A stretch of DNA of 64,000 bases from NCBI GenBank assembly GCA_018267955.1, contig JAFDXL010000009.1, positions 1,018,717 to 1,082,716 on the forward strand. The letters run 5' to 3'. Source of the stretch: Bacteroidota bacterium. Lineage in GTDB: Bacteria > Bacteroidota > Bacteroidia > Chitinophagales > Chitinophagaceae. Below are positions 1-10,700 of this stretch, in pieces (position 1 is the first letter of the stretch; each line of letters begins with the position of its first letter). The position numbers and the translations under genes are program-made. Below the pieces are notes generated by a model. It was not told where the DNA came from. It worked only from the letters and a program-made list of their open reading frames with translations, and did not search any database.

Positions 1-43
1 GACTAAGGAGCAAAAACAAGTGATATCTGTTCAAAAGAATCAT
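1..43 (-). CDS. Start of the next gene of the efflux operon (partial)
   Basis: An ATG at 43 (minus strand) opens a frame reading MILLNRYHLFLLLS before the window ends. These 14 residues look like the start of a signal peptide or membrane anchor. The frame begins 7 bases after the stop of the TolC-like gene, so it is probably the next gene of the same operon. In such operons that is often a periplasmic adaptor, but too little is visible to assign a product. Confidence 0.4.
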   Translation of the reverse strand, partial: MILLNRYHLFLLLS

Positions 44-50
44 AACGATA

Positions 51-1292
51 TTATCTATTCCAATAGTTAATTTGGTTGATTATCTGCAGTCTGTTAATAT
101 TGTTTTGAGTCAATAGATTCTTCGCCGTCAGATAGTTATTAATTGCTATGACTACATCTGATATTTTAGCGTCACCAGTTGTCATAAATCTGCGATTGAC
201 TTGTATTAACGTTTCTGCGTACTTTATTTGTGCATCAATGTCTTTGATCAACGCTTCAGTGCTAACAAGCTGTTGTCTTAGCATTGTAATCTGTTGATTA
301 TACTGTGCATTGAAGAAGTCCCGATAGTTAATAACGGATTCCTTTTTAAGTGTAATTTTTCTTATTTGGAGTTTACGCTGATTACCATCGTATATAGGCA
401 GGTTTAAATTTAGGCCGACCCCTGCGCCAATATTTTTTTCTGCCTGGTACATCAATGAAGAGTTATAGCCTCCGTTGGCGTAAATTGTAACCCTTGGACG
501 ATAATTATATTTTAGAAGAGATAAATTATTTACGAGCGACAGACTGTCAAGTATATATTTTCGATAGAAAATAGAGTTTATTGCATCTCCGTTTACAGCC
601 AACTGAATGGCGGGGTACTCTAAAGCGCTGACAGTAGTATCAAAGATCCCGCATAGATAATTCAGTGTAGAAAGGTCTGTTCGATATTGTATTTGAAGTT
701 GTTTAATTTGCAGTTCCTGTTGTTGTAATGTGACCAAAAAGGTTAAATAATCAGCTTGTCTGTAGACATTGGATTGAGTAAGTTTCCTTAGCACACTATC
801 CTCGCTTGTTAACAGTTCATGCACTTGGTTATAAAATAGCAGGTTTTGCTCATCCCCGTAGGTGACAATATATTGGGAAGTAATTGTTCGTTTAAGATCC
901 CCCTCAGATATCTTTTTTTCATTGCTGAGTGAATCCTTCGTTAATCTGATTCCGTAAAATTGAGTTTGTAAATATTTCTTGCTTGCAAGATTCTGATTAA
1001 CATTTAACATCGCACTGTAACCTCCTCCATTTGTTACAGTAGGATCGTAACCGAAACCATTTATCACAGGCGCATAGAAATTGTTACTTGTAAAAGACAC
1101 TTGAGGTTTATAGTTAGCTCTTACAAGCGCACTATCGATTCCATTTGAGATTAATTGATTAGAGAAATCTCTTAAAAGAGGGCTATTTTTAAGCCCTTGA
1201 TTAAGAAAATAATCAAGCTGGCGTACTTGTGCTACCGTTCGACCTATAAATAAAGTCCATAAAGCTATTGATGTGAAAAGAACTCCTTTCAT
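51..1292 (-). CDS. TolC family outer-membrane efflux protein
   Basis: 413 residues with a signal peptide (about 1-21, cleavage before QVRQ). The rest is long, alternating helix and strand with many Gln, Asn and Leu, as in the outer membrane efflux protein (OEP) family, which forms trimeric channel-tunnels for tripartite pumps and type I exporters. It is slightly shorter than usual TolC proteins (430-480 residues). It lies downstream of a two-component pair on the same strand (gap of 43 bases to the kinase stop) and just before another exported or membrane protein, so the pair probably controls this exporter. The substrate cannot be told from sequence. Family assignment is fairly safe; the operon link is inference. 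Confidence 0.8.
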   Translation of the reverse strand: MKGVLFTSIALWTLFIGRTVAQVRQLDYFLNQGLKNSPLLRDFSNQLISNGIDSALVRANYKPQVSFTSNNFYAPVINGFGYDPTVTNGGGYSAMLNVNQNLASKKYLQTQFYGIRLTKDSLSNEKKISEGDLKRTITSQYIVTYGDEQNLLFYNQVHELLTSEDSVLRKLTQSNVYRQADYLTFLVTLQQQELQIKQLQIQYRTDLSTLNYLCGIFDTTVSALEYPAIQLAVNGDAINSIFYRKYILDSLSLVNNLSLLKYNYRPRVTIYANGGYNSSLMYQAEKNIGAGVGLNLNLPIYDGNQRKLQIRKITLKKESVINYRDFFNAQYNQQITMLRQQLVSTEALIKDIDAQIKYAETLIQVNRRFMTTGDAKISDVVIAINNYLTAKNLLTQNNINRLQIINQINYWNR

Positions 1293-1335
1293 GTATATGC
1301 AAAGTAAAGAGGTAAAACTGTAGAAATTCAGAATG

Positions 1336-2583
1336 TCAGAATGCTATCCAAAAGAAGTGCATACCTTTAATATAGGTATATGTAATTGTAAAACCTGCGG
1401 CCTCACATATGCGCTTTACGATAGCCAAGCCCAAACCGTTGCCCTCTTCTTTTGCCTCGGGAGACCTGAAAAATCTCTGAAACACACGCTCATTCGTCAT
1501 TGCATTGAGATAAGAAGTATTGCTGACAACAAGTTCGTTCTCATTTAACTGGATATTAATAAATCCCCCTTTTACATTATATCTAATAGCATTATTGAGT
1601 AAATTCCCTACTAATATATCAGCTAAATAGACGTGGAAATTTACTGCAACAGGTTGAATTTGCTTTTCTATGGAAATCTCTTTCGCATTGATAAGGTCTT
1701 CCAGTTCACTCAATTTATGATTGATTATCTTATCAATTCTAACCTTTTCAGTAAAGGTAAACTGTTCATTTTCAATTTTATTCAGTAATAATAATGATTG
1801 ATGTAATTTAGTCAGTTTTCTAACAGCTTGTAGTACGCTCGTGATTTGAACTGTGTGATTTCTAAATACAGTTTCATCCTGAAGTAAAAGCTCTAACCTT
1901 GCTCGAATTACAGCCAAAGGCGTCTGCATTTCATGAGCTGCATAAGCTGTAAACTGATTTAATGATTCAAAATCGGCTTGCACACGCTGTAACGCGCCTC
2001 TAATATCATTATTAAGCTGGTCGAATTCCTCTATGTTAGATTGCTCCAGGGTAAACTTGCTTTTCTGGTCTAATTTAAAGCGCCTTAAAACATCGAGTGC
2101 ATTATAAAATGGTCTCCACAATCTATTTAGAACTGCTCTATTAATAAAATAAGCAGATCCAAGAATCAAAGCGATCAATAAAACTGTAACAACGATAATT
2201 ACCTGTAGCAAATCTTCTGTTTCCTCCAGAGGCTTACTTACTGTAACCTTATAATTCATCCCATTTGCAAACACACTAAAAACAATCTGACGCGACCATT
2301 CTTTTTCCTTCTCATACTTAACAAAACGGTTGCAGTAATATTCATTGAATGGACGTGAAACCCTATCGTACACCGTATTTTCATCCGGAGTATTAATTAC
2401 TTCAGGAAGCTTTCCATGTTTTTGTTCGAATGCTAATACCTCCTGTTGTTCAGTTTTCAAAGCTTCATCAAGCTGATGCAGAAAAATATAATGAACCAGT
2501 AAATAGAATAAACAACTGCCCAATAAAAAAATAACTATCGTGACAGCGACATTTATACGATTATATTTGGTAAATAACTTCAC
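1336..2583 (-). CDS. Two-component sensor histidine kinase
   Basis: 415 residues. Membrane segment 1 at about 12-34, a periplasmic sensor loop of about 90 residues with no recognised domain, membrane segment 2 at about 128-150, then a HisKA dimerisation domain with the phospho-acceptor His217 in AAHEMQTPLAVIR. An HATPase domain follows, with N box near 333 (NLLNNAIRYN) and G box near 383 (GNGLGLAIVKRI). It is an inner-membrane kinase. The start ATG overlaps the stop of the upstream response regulator by 4 bases (ATGA), so the two are translationally coupled and form one system. The signal is unknown; the position beside TolC suggests envelope or efflux control. Confidence 0.88.
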   Translation of the reverse strand: MKLFTKYNRINVAVTIVIFLLGSCLFYLLVHYIFLHQLDEALKTEQQEVLAFEQKHGKLPEVINTPDENTVYDRVSRPFNEYYCNRFVKYEKEKEWSRQIVFSVFANGMNYKVTVSKPLEETEDLLQVIIVVTVLLIALILGSAYFINRAVLNRLWRPFYNALDVLRRFKLDQKSKFTLEQSNIEEFDQLNNDIRGALQRVQADFESLNQFTAYAAHEMQTPLAVIRARLELLLQDETVFRNHTVQITSVLQAVRKLTKLHQSLLLLNKIENEQFTFTEKVRIDKIINHKLSELEDLINAKEISIEKQIQPVAVNFHVYLADILVGNLLNNAIRYNVKGGFINIQLNENELVVSNTSYLNAMTNERVFQRFFRSPEAKEEGNGLGLAIVKRICEAAGFTITYTYIKGMHFFWIAF

Positions 2584-3266
2584 AAGATGCCGAATTTATA
2601 TCCCATACCATACACGCTTTGTATATAATCTCCACAACCTGCACTAAGCAATTTTCTACGAAGATTTTTAATGTGTGAGTACATAAAATCAAAACTCTGA
2701 ACAGCCTCCATATCGTCTCCCCACAAATACTCCGCTATTAAGTTTTTGGAAAGAAGTTTATTTTTATTCACTATAAAATACACCAAGAACTTATATTCCG
2801 TTTTTGTGAGCTGTACGGGATTCCCGTTCACTGTAACTTTTTTCTCTTGCAGATCGACGGAGATTTCTTCAAAATCAAGTTGATTGCTCAATAAATGATT
2901 TTTACGTCGGACAATTGCTGCAATTCTGAGGCTTAACTCCGCTAAATGAAATGGCTTAGTCATGTAATCATCGGCACCAAGAGCTAATCCTTTCAATTTA
3001 TCATCCAGTTGATCCCTTGCGGATAGGATTAATATACCTTCTGATTTTCTTTGATCCCTAATTTCTTTAAGCAGTTCCAGGCCACTGGCATCAGGCAACA
3101 TAACATCAAGGATCACACAATCGTATTCATAAAGGTCAATCTTTTCTAGTGCATCAGCATAATTTGTAACTGATTCACAAGTATAATCAAGTGTTTTAAG
3201 ATATTCTGAAATACTTATGTTCAACGATTGTTCGTCCTCTACTATTAGTACTTTCATTAGCATCAT
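2580..3266 (-). CDS. OmpR/PhoB-type response regulator
   Basis: 228 residues from the first ATG; a start three codons later (MKVLIVEDE, at 3257) is equally plausible and fits the family better. The N-terminal receiver domain carries the acidic pair ED near residue 11, phospho-acceptor Asp54 in VILDVMLPDASG and Lys in TKPFHLAEL. The C-terminal half (about 135-228) is a winged-helix Trans_reg_C domain (LTKTEYKFLVYFI, YSHIKNLRRKL). First gene of the regulator-kinase-TolC run, coupled to the kinase by a 4-base overlap. It probably controls its own operon, including the efflux gene. Confidence 0.9.
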   Translation of the reverse strand: MMLMKVLIVEDEQSLNISISEYLKTLDYTCESVTNYADALEKIDLYEYDCVILDVMLPDASGLELLKEIRDQRKSEGILILSARDQLDDKLKGLALGADDYMTKPFHLAELSLRIAAIVRRKNHLLSNQLDFEEISVDLQEKKVTVNGNPVQLTKTEYKFLVYFIVNKNKLLSKNLIAEYLWGDDMEAVQSFDFMYSHIKNLRRKLLSAGCGDYIQSVYGMGYKFGIL

Positions 3267-3416
3267 TATTTTTTGCCAAACAGAATTTTCAACCGAATAT
3301 GAGAACCGAATGAAATTGCAAGTATTAATATAATTATTGAGTTATTCCTGGCAAAACCCAACAGTGTTTGCTAAAGCGGAATGCTATTAATCATTCCGCT
3401 TTAGACTTGATTCTTG

Positions 3417-3842
3417 CTAATCTTTAACAGCTCTAAGAAACACACCTTCTTTGCTAAAAATAAGATCCTTGCCCTTTACTTCCGCTTCATAATTCATTTC
3501 TCCAGACTGCAATATGATCTGTGCTGCTTCTTTTATATTTGCTCCCTTATAGTTCTTTGCAATGTAATTCTTGATACTTTGTGGCAACTCATTGCTCGGA
3601 ATAGCAGTTTCTTCTTCAATAATTTTACCGGTAGGCTCAATTAAAACTGACTTTTCCTTAGAATTGTCTTTGAAATTTACTTCAAAACTACCTTTCTCAA
3701 TCTCCCATGAAGGTTCTTTAGCAGCAGGATATTTATGATTAAACGCCCGACTTACTATTCCTGGAACCTTTTCAGTCCCTATCTTTTGTGCTTTTGCAGT
3801 TGTTACGCCTAGTATCAAGGCTGCCAGAATCATTTTTTTCAT
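3417..3842 (-). CDS. PepSY-like periplasmic protein
   Basis: 141 residues with a signal peptide (1-18, cleavage after TAKA). The mature part has two similar alpha/beta units, one around 30-75 (AFNHKYPAAKEPSWEIEKG) and one around 85-140 (NYIAKNYKGANIKEAAQ...). This is the pattern of the PepSY-like family common in Bacteroidota (beta-lactamase-inhibitor-like fold). These small periplasmic proteins have no settled function. It lies upstream of and on the same strand as the response regulator, with 150 bases between them, so it may be a separate transcript or a target of the regulator. Confidence 0.75.
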   Translation of the reverse strand: MKKMILAALILGVTTAKAQKIGTEKVPGIVSRAFNHKYPAAKEPSWEIEKGSFEVNFKDNSKEKSVLIEPTGKIIEEETAIPSNELPQSIKNYIAKNYKGANIKEAAQIILQSGEMNYEAEVKGKDLIFSKEGVFLRAVKD

Positions 3843-3985
3843 CGCTTTTTATTTTGATTAATAGCAAAGCAATACACCCTTTCTGGATACATTCTGGACA
3901 AACAGGATAATTCCCTGTTAATATTTTGATAATTCAAGGTTGCTTAAATCGTGGCACTGACAAAAAAACAAAGTATATCCATAAT

Positions 3986-4015
3986 AATCAGAACTATTAT
4001 ATAATAGTTCTGATT
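3986..4015. repeat. Perfect 30-bp palindrome
   Basis: The two 15-base arms (3986-4000 and 4001-4015) are exact reverse complements with no spacer. The left arm reads AATCAGAACTATTAT. The palindrome sits between the end of the TonB-receptor gene and the PepSY-like gene, both on the minus strand, and has no clear U-tract on either side. It could be a protein-binding dyad, an RNA hairpin or a recombination relic. The rest of the 389-base gap (3843-4231) shows only a looser inverted repeat near 4114-4161 built on GAACGAAC/GTTCGTT. Confidence 0.8.
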
Positions 4016-4231
4016 TCTCCGGATCCATTAGGTTAGTAATTAACCACAAAACTAAGAAGGTGCGTAATTAGTGGCATTCCCTTTAAAAATAACTGAAAAA
4101 CCTTGATGGGAGCGCATCGAACGAACAAGTTCGATTTCATCCAGTTCATTGCGTTCGTTATTCAATTTACAGAATTATTGTTTCCTCGAAATACAAATAG
4201 TCCGAGAGCAAATCCTAGCGCCTTATTACTA

Positions 4232-7093
4232 TTATAGAATCACTCTCAATCCCAATGTTAGTATCCTACCCGGCCTATAACTACTGATCTCTTTATCTCC
4301 CTTCCGGAATTTTCCATCATTATTATCGTCCAGTCTAAGGATGATGGCACTGTTCAATATATTACTAACACCAAGACTGACAGATAACTTTGAAGAAAAA
4401 TTTTTGCGCAACAAAATATCCACAACATGACGCTGCATTTCACCAATGCTAGGCCCACTCTGCGTACCCGGGCCATCATTCCCTCCAACTAAGTATATCC
4501 GCGGCCCAAGCACATTGTAAAATGCCGTCATTTGTAGTTTATTCGCTTCTTTGGGCGTTTCGAAACTTAAACCCAGATTGGCCATATAGGGTGCCTGCCC
4601 TTGCAACTGGTGCCTGGCTACCAATGTGTCATTGCTATTGTTTACAGCACTATTTACCAAAGTTGCATTTATGTTTATTGATAACCGGTTGAACATATTC
4701 CATCCTGTAGAATTAGCGAGAAAAGACAACGATCTCTGAGCTTCTAATTCCAACCCTGCACAAAATGCGGATGGCGAATTTCTAAAAGTAATTTCTCGGC
4801 TTACCCCTGTTCTATGTTCCCTGTTTTCGATTGTCAACTCAATAGGGTTTTGAAAATACTTATAAAATACCCCAACAGCTACTATACCCTCATCCCTGGG
4901 ATAAAGCTCATACTTTAGGTCAAAATTTTGAATTGTTGCTGTCTTTAAGGTAAATCCGTGAGGATAGCTAACAGAAGGAGTTAAAGTTCCATGGCTCAAG
5001 GCCATCATTTCAAAATCATAGTATTCCATTGGGGACCATTCTCTAAATTCTGGTCGATTCAATGTTTCTGCGTATGCAATGTGGAAATTAGAATTACCTG
5101 TCAAAAAATATTTAAGGTTTAGCGATGGCAGATAATATTGCGTGTGTATGCTTTGATTAACTGTGTCCACTCCAACAACAGTATGAATGAACTGAGTATT
5201 ATCTTCTAAACGCAAACCAACTTTTAAAGATAAATTCTTCTTCCATGAAAATTCTGCAGTGGCAAATCCGGCCAAAAGCATGTTGGTTCCGGTATAGGAA
5301 TTTGATGGACTTGTATTTTCATTTATCCTAAACCCGGCTGCGATATTTCTGTTTGAATCAATAGCATCAATATTCTGATCGGTAAACATTTGGCCAATAG
5401 ACTGCTCAATCAAATGCCTTCTTATCAATGATGCTGGAAGTGTATATCCAAGGGTGCGCGTATTAAACTCACGATCCTTAAATTCTACATATGACCCAAT
5501 GCTTAAAGTGCATTTATAAGATTCTGCAACTATACTATGATGATAGACCTGGGTAAAAGAATACATATACTCATTGAGCTTTCTATATTGTCTTGTTGCG
5601 CCATCTGTAGGATCTATTGTACCACTGCCCGGTGCTATATTAGAGCCGAAGACAGTATCGGGAGGCATTTGGTAAAAAACGTTTCGGAGATCAGGGTTCA
5701 ATCTTTGATTGTAAGAAAATCCAACTATAGCATTATAGTTATCTTCATCCTTAATACCCCTGGTTGAATAAGACAGCTGCGAAGAATATAGCGTGCGTTG
5801 CTCATAACCAAAACTGTATTCCCTGATCCTGATATCTTCATCACCACCATTCCTTACGATAGTTTGGTTGATACCCGTCCTGCTAAACAGATTTTTAAAT
5901 TCTAATTTATTTTTCTCGTTAAAACTGATATGAAAATTTTGTACGCCGCTAAGTAGTACATTTTTAATACTTTGATGATCGGTATAATCTTTTGTAGGGT
6001 TATCGGGTATCAGCGTAGCAACCGGGGTTTCATATTCATTTTTATGAACGTCATATATATTGCTGCGTGAATAGTAATTTATAGCCGTAACGCTACCTAA
6101 AAATGAACGCCCAATCTTAGTGCCAACGGAATAGGTAGCTCCTATCCTAAGATCAGGAGATGCTGCATGTTGATGAATATCCCAATTGTTCCTGAATAAT
6201 TTCGTGAGGCCAGCTGACGAGCTTTGGATATAATCAGGTACTCCAGCAGGCATGGCCCGGTATTTTGCACCACTGCCTAGAAAATCAATAGAGGATTTGT
6301 CGGTATACTGTACCTGGCGGAACGTAGTATATTCATTGTAGTAACCATTTAGTTCAATAGTTAGCTTTTTACCCATATCAGGTGTTCTGGTAAAAATTTT
6401 GATCAACCCGCCCGCAAAATCGCCGGGCATATCTGCACTCGCCGTCTTGTACACAAGTATTTTCTCAATGAGGTTAGCCGGCACAATATCAAAAGAAAAG
6501 GATTTCTTATCCGGTTCTGTACTTGGTGCCACAATATCATTGAGCATGGTAGTATTATACCTTTCATTGAGCCCCCTGACTACCGCAAACTTATTTAGGT
6601 TCACGCTGACGCCTGATATGCGTCTTATTATTTCAGAAGCGTCTTTATCTGTTGTTCTGTTGATCATTTCTGCTGATATACCATTTAAGACCTGTAAACT
6701 TCCTTTTATATCCAGCAACAGTCTGCTGTTACTGCTATTGTCAAGCCGTGCACCAGTGACATTTACTTCATTTAATTGGCGAGAATCCAACGCTAGTACC
6801 GCATCAGTTTTAGTATTCCTGTTTGGTTCCACTTTTATATTGTACAGAGTGTCTTTATATCCTTCATAACTTATTAATACTATATATCGGCCCTTCTGAA
6901 TACCTGTAATTTCATAATCACCATTACCATCTGCAATGGTTTGACTGTTTGTTTCAAGCAACACAACAACAGCCCCCGCAGCAATTCCCGTGGTCCCTGC
7001 AATTTTTATATGTCCCGAAATACTACCGGTTTGAGCCCCTACTTGCGCAGATATCAGGAACAAAACTATAAATGCACTTATCTTATTGAGCAT
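4232..7093 (-). CDS. TonB-dependent receptor with carboxypeptidase-like N-terminal domain
   Basis: 953 residues with a signal peptide (1-20). An N-terminal CarboxypepD_reg-like beta-sandwich follows (about 24-107, GSISGHIKIAGTTGIAAG), then a plug domain (about 120-235, with ISGVSVNLNKFAVVRGLNER) and a beta-barrel to the C-terminus, ending in a typical last strand (RILTLGLRVIL). This is an active outer-membrane transporter that takes up large or chelated nutrients using TonB energy. No SusD partner, sigma/anti-sigma pair or TonB gene is adjacent, so the substrate is unknown. The barrel lacks the SusC-specific signature; this looks like the single-gene receptor type. Confidence 0.9.
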   Translation of the reverse strand: MLNKISAFIVLFLISAQVGAQTGSISGHIKIAGTTGIAAGAVVVLLETNSQTIADGNGDYEITGIQKGRYIVLISYEGYKDTLYNIKVEPNRNTKTDAVLALDSRQLNEVNVTGARLDNSSNSRLLLDIKGSLQVLNGISAEMINRTTDKDASEIIRRISGVSVNLNKFAVVRGLNERYNTTMLNDIVAPSTEPDKKSFSFDIVPANLIEKILVYKTASADMPGDFAGGLIKIFTRTPDMGKKLTIELNGYYNEYTTFRQVQYTDKSSIDFLGSGAKYRAMPAGVPDYIQSSSAGLTKLFRNNWDIHQHAASPDLRIGATYSVGTKIGRSFLGSVTAINYYSRSNIYDVHKNEYETPVATLIPDNPTKDYTDHQSIKNVLLSGVQNFHISFNEKNKLEFKNLFSRTGINQTIVRNGGDEDIRIREYSFGYEQRTLYSSQLSYSTRGIKDEDNYNAIVGFSYNQRLNPDLRNVFYQMPPDTVFGSNIAPGSGTIDPTDGATRQYRKLNEYMYSFTQVYHHSIVAESYKCTLSIGSYVEFKDREFNTRTLGYTLPASLIRRHLIEQSIGQMFTDQNIDAIDSNRNIAAGFRINENTSPSNSYTGTNMLLAGFATAEFSWKKNLSLKVGLRLEDNTQFIHTVVGVDTVNQSIHTQYYLPSLNLKYFLTGNSNFHIAYAETLNRPEFREWSPMEYYDFEMMALSHGTLTPSVSYPHGFTLKTATIQNFDLKYELYPRDEGIVAVGVFYKYFQNPIELTIENREHRTGVSREITFRNSPSAFCAGLELEAQRSLSFLANSTGWNMFNRLSININATLVNSAVNNSNDTLVARHQLQGQAPYMANLGLSFETPKEANKLQMTAFYNVLGPRIYLVGGNDGPGTQSGPSIGEMQRHVVDILLRKNFSSKLSVSLGVSNILNSAIILRLDDNNDGKFRKGDKEISSYRPGRILTLGLRVIL

Positions 7094-7292
7094 CAGCTAT
7101 ATGCAGTTTAAAAAATTGTAGCAAACCTCAATTTCAATTCTGTATGGATTCTGAATTTAACACTGTATCCAGATTATCAAAATATTAACTATGAATTACA
7201 GACATTGTCATTTAACTTTTATTCAAAAACAAAAATCATATTTGTTTTATTCATGCTCCGATGCGCAAGTAATAAACTTTACAATTGAGCTG

Positions 7293-7321
7293 CACCCGCA
7301 ACTATGCGGGTGTTCTTTTTT
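7293..7321 (+). terminator. Rho-independent terminator, plus strand
   Basis: An 8-bp GC-rich stem (CACCCGCA, loop ACTA, TGCGGGTG) is followed by TTCTTTTTT, a strong U-tract on the plus strand only. No plus-strand gene lies upstream inside the gap 7094-7292, whose other side is the start of the minus-strand TonB receptor. The terminator therefore either ends an unrecognised short plus-strand transcript or is a relic. Nothing else was recognised between 7094 and 7388. Confidence 0.7.
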
Positions 7322-7448
7322 AAGCAACACCATCTCGTTAATACGCAGTTAACTGGTTGCTAATCCGGGGTTAAGCTCAAGCTATTCTTTGTTTGCACTG
7401 CCCGTTTTACTCCCATATCTATTTGCATCATCAAACGGAAATAAAACA

Positions 7449-7734
7449 ACAAAACAAATAAAACTATTTACCATTGCCGCTGTCATTACTTCAGCCTTCG
7501 CGGCTGAGGCCAAGAGTCCTTTTACAGCAACTCAAACAGTTAATCTGAATCTAGCAGACGTCGTCTCTATCTGTTTTGTAAACTCGGGAACAACCGTCCT
7601 TACTATGAACCTGAACTTTACTACGGTAAATAACTATGCGAATGGTATGCTGATTCGTCTAAGGGTTGAAACACATCCAGCATAAGTTTGATTTTGTAAC
7701 CTCTTGTGTAAGTTGGGGTATGGTTTTTGCATAA
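7449..7734 (+). pseudogene. Broken pilin-like subunit gene
   Basis: The frame reads KQIKLFTIAAVITSAFAAEA, a signal peptide whose start codon position (7449) is ACA rather than ATG. It continues with VNLNLADVVSICFV and FTTVNNYANG, the pattern of the small exported subunits encoded at 49.8-52.2 kb (a short beta-strand, then F.t...y.nG, then L.V.snk.F.V). After LRVETHPA the frame stops, but the +1 frame resumes with HKFDFVTSC, as expected for the next strand, and ends at 7734. Lost start codon, frameshift and truncation all point to a decayed paralogue with no chaperone or usher beside it. The call rests on motif similarity seen by eye. Confidence 0.5.
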
Positions 7735-7794
7735 ACTCATTTGAATCAATCAGAAATATAGTGGAATAATTATGATCAAGAGAAAGCTAACTAT

Positions 7795-10700
7795 TTACCT
7801 AAAATCCCTCGAATGCCCAAACAACTCTGTTTGAATAGCATTAGCTGCTCGCACTCTTGCATCCTGGTTGTGATAATTATTCAGGTCTTTTTCATCACCT
7901 CTTGCCAATGTCTGCACATCCGGCTCTTCGTTGGTTTGCGAAAGCTTTTTGAGTAATGGAGATAAATTATGACAACGCTGTACAATGACGTGTATTACTT
8001 CACCTTCTATCTGCAATTTACCCTCTACCATTAGTAGTCGCGATTGTAATATCTCCTTCCGGTATTTATCGAATAGTTTTTGAAACACTACCAGGTTGGC
8101 AATGCCGGTTTCATCCTCTATAGTAATAAAACATATTCCACTGGCAGTACCAGGTCTTTGCCTTACTAATACCAGCCCGGCAACTTTTACCGTCATCCCA
8201 TCTGTAAGCTTTGATAAATCTGTTGTTGGAGTGATGTGAAGGGACGTCAATGCATCCCGTACAAAACTTACAGGGTGTGCTTTAAGAGATAAAGATGTAG
8301 CACTATAATCCTGCACTACATGTTCCGGTAAGCTCATCTCCGGTAGTGAAATATCTTTTTCCAATGCGCTTTCTGAAGCCTGTCCTTCATACATACCGGT
8401 AGGCGTATCACTTAAGGCAGCAACTTCCCATAAAGCTTTTCGCCTATCCAGCCCTATCGACCTGAAAGCATCGGCATCTGCCAGCTTCTCTAATGTTGCA
8501 AGAGAAACGCCTGTCTGGTATAATTGTGGGATATCCTTATACGGCTCAGCTCTTTTGTCAACAAGTAATTGTACATCTTCCTGCTTTAGCCCGCCCACCT
8601 GCCGAAAGCCAAGCCTTAATGCACAATAGCTGCCGCATATTTCTTCCAGTTGATTATCCCAATCTGAATAATTGATATCTGCGGGCCTCACCTCTACCCC
8701 ATGTTTCCTTGCATCTATGACTATCTGCGCAGGCTGATAAAAGCCCATAGGCAAACTATTGAGCAATGCCGCTGCAAACACATCAGGATAAAAGCATTTG
8801 ATCCATGAGGATACATACACCAATAAGGCAAAGCTGACTGCATGGCTTTCCGGAAAACCATAACTACCAAAACCTTCCAGTTGCCTGAATACCCGCTTAG
8901 CAAATTCTTCCTCGTATCCATTGGCTACCATACCATGTATAAGCTTCGTTTCCCAGTCGCTTACTTTGCCCTTAGCTTTGAAGGTTGCCATGCTCCTGCG
9001 CAATCCATCAGCTTCAGCGGGTGTAAATCCGGCAGCTACAATAGCTATCTCCATAGCTTGTTCCTGGAATAAAGGCACTCCTAATGTTCTCCCCAGTATC
9101 TCCTTTAGTTCTTTTGACGGATATGTTACCGGTTCTTCTCCATTACGCCTGCGAAGGTAGGGATGAACCATATCGCCTTGTATAGGCCCCGGCCTTACGA
9201 TTGCCACTTCTATTACCAGGTCATAAAATTCTCTGGGACGCAATCGTGGCAGCATAGACATCTGTGCCCTGCTCTCTATCTGGAACACACCTATCGTATC
9301 TGCATGGCTGATCATTTCATACACAGCAGGATCATCTTGTGGAATATTAGCCAAAGTAAGATCCCGGTCGTAATGCTTTTTAGCCAGATCAAATGCTTTA
9401 CGTATGCACGTAAGCATACCAAGCGCTAATACGTCTACTTTCAAAAAGCCTAATGCCTCAATATCATCTTTGTTCCATTCGATGCAGGTACGATCTTCCA
9501 TCCTTGCATTAAGGATAGGACATAGTTCTGTCAGCTTGCCTCTTGTTATCACAAAGCCTCCTGTATGCTGTCCTAATTGCCGCGGGAAACCAACATACTG
9601 CTCTGTAAGCTCCAGCACTTTCATCAAATGAGGGTCTTTTGCATTGAAGCCTTCTGCAGATATACGCCCCCCGGCCATCCATTCATCATTAAATTCCCAG
9701 ATAGATTTAGATAAGCGGTTAATAGCATCTACAGACATACCCATGGCTTTAGCCACATCTCTTATAGCACCTTTATGATGCACCTGTGTTACCGTTGCCA
9801 CGATGGCCGCCCTATCGCGGCCATATTTCTCATATATGTATTGTATCACTTCTTCGCGTCGCTCATGTTCAAAATCTACATCTATATCCGGTGGCTCATC
9901 TCTTGCATCGGACATGAAGCGGGCAAACAATAAATTGAATTTGGAAGGGTCTACAGAAGTGATGCCTAAACAATAACAGATTACAGAATTAGCTGCTGAT
10001 CCCCTGCCCTGGCATAGTATATTTTTACTACGTGCAAAACGCACAAAATCGTATACAGTTAGAAAATAAGCAGCGTAGTTTTTACGCCCCATAAATTCCA
10101 GCTCCATGTCAATAGTCGCCTTTACTTTTTGCGGTATTTGTTCGCCAAATTTCTCCTTCGCTCCGATCCATGTAAGGCATTCTAACTCCTCTTGTGGCGT
10201 TCTGCCTTCGCTGGTTATTTCTTCGGGATATACATATTCCAGTTCATCCAAAGAGAACTTGCAAGCTTTTACTATCTGTTCCGCATTGGCAATGGACTGT
10301 GGATATTGCGCAAACAAACGCAGCATTTCTTTTTCGGGCTTTAGAAATCTTTCTGCATTTTGATGCAATTTGTAACCGGCATTATATATTGTGCATTTTT
10401 CGCGCACGCAGGTGAGCACGTCTTGCAATTCTCTTCGTTGGGCTATATGGTAATGTACATCATTGGTAGCTGCCAGGGGAATATCGTATTGTTCTGATAA
10501 CTGCGCCAATCTGTACAGTCTCTTATTATCTCCTGCCTGGTAAGTGCGCATCATCCCCAGGTACAATTGACTACCAATAGCGTGCTTATATTCCTCAACA
10601 GCTTGCCTGAAATCCACATCAAAGTCAAATTGTGCATTTAATTGCAATGGTGGAACAACTAGAAATAACATCCCTGCAGCATGACTAAATACATCTGCTT

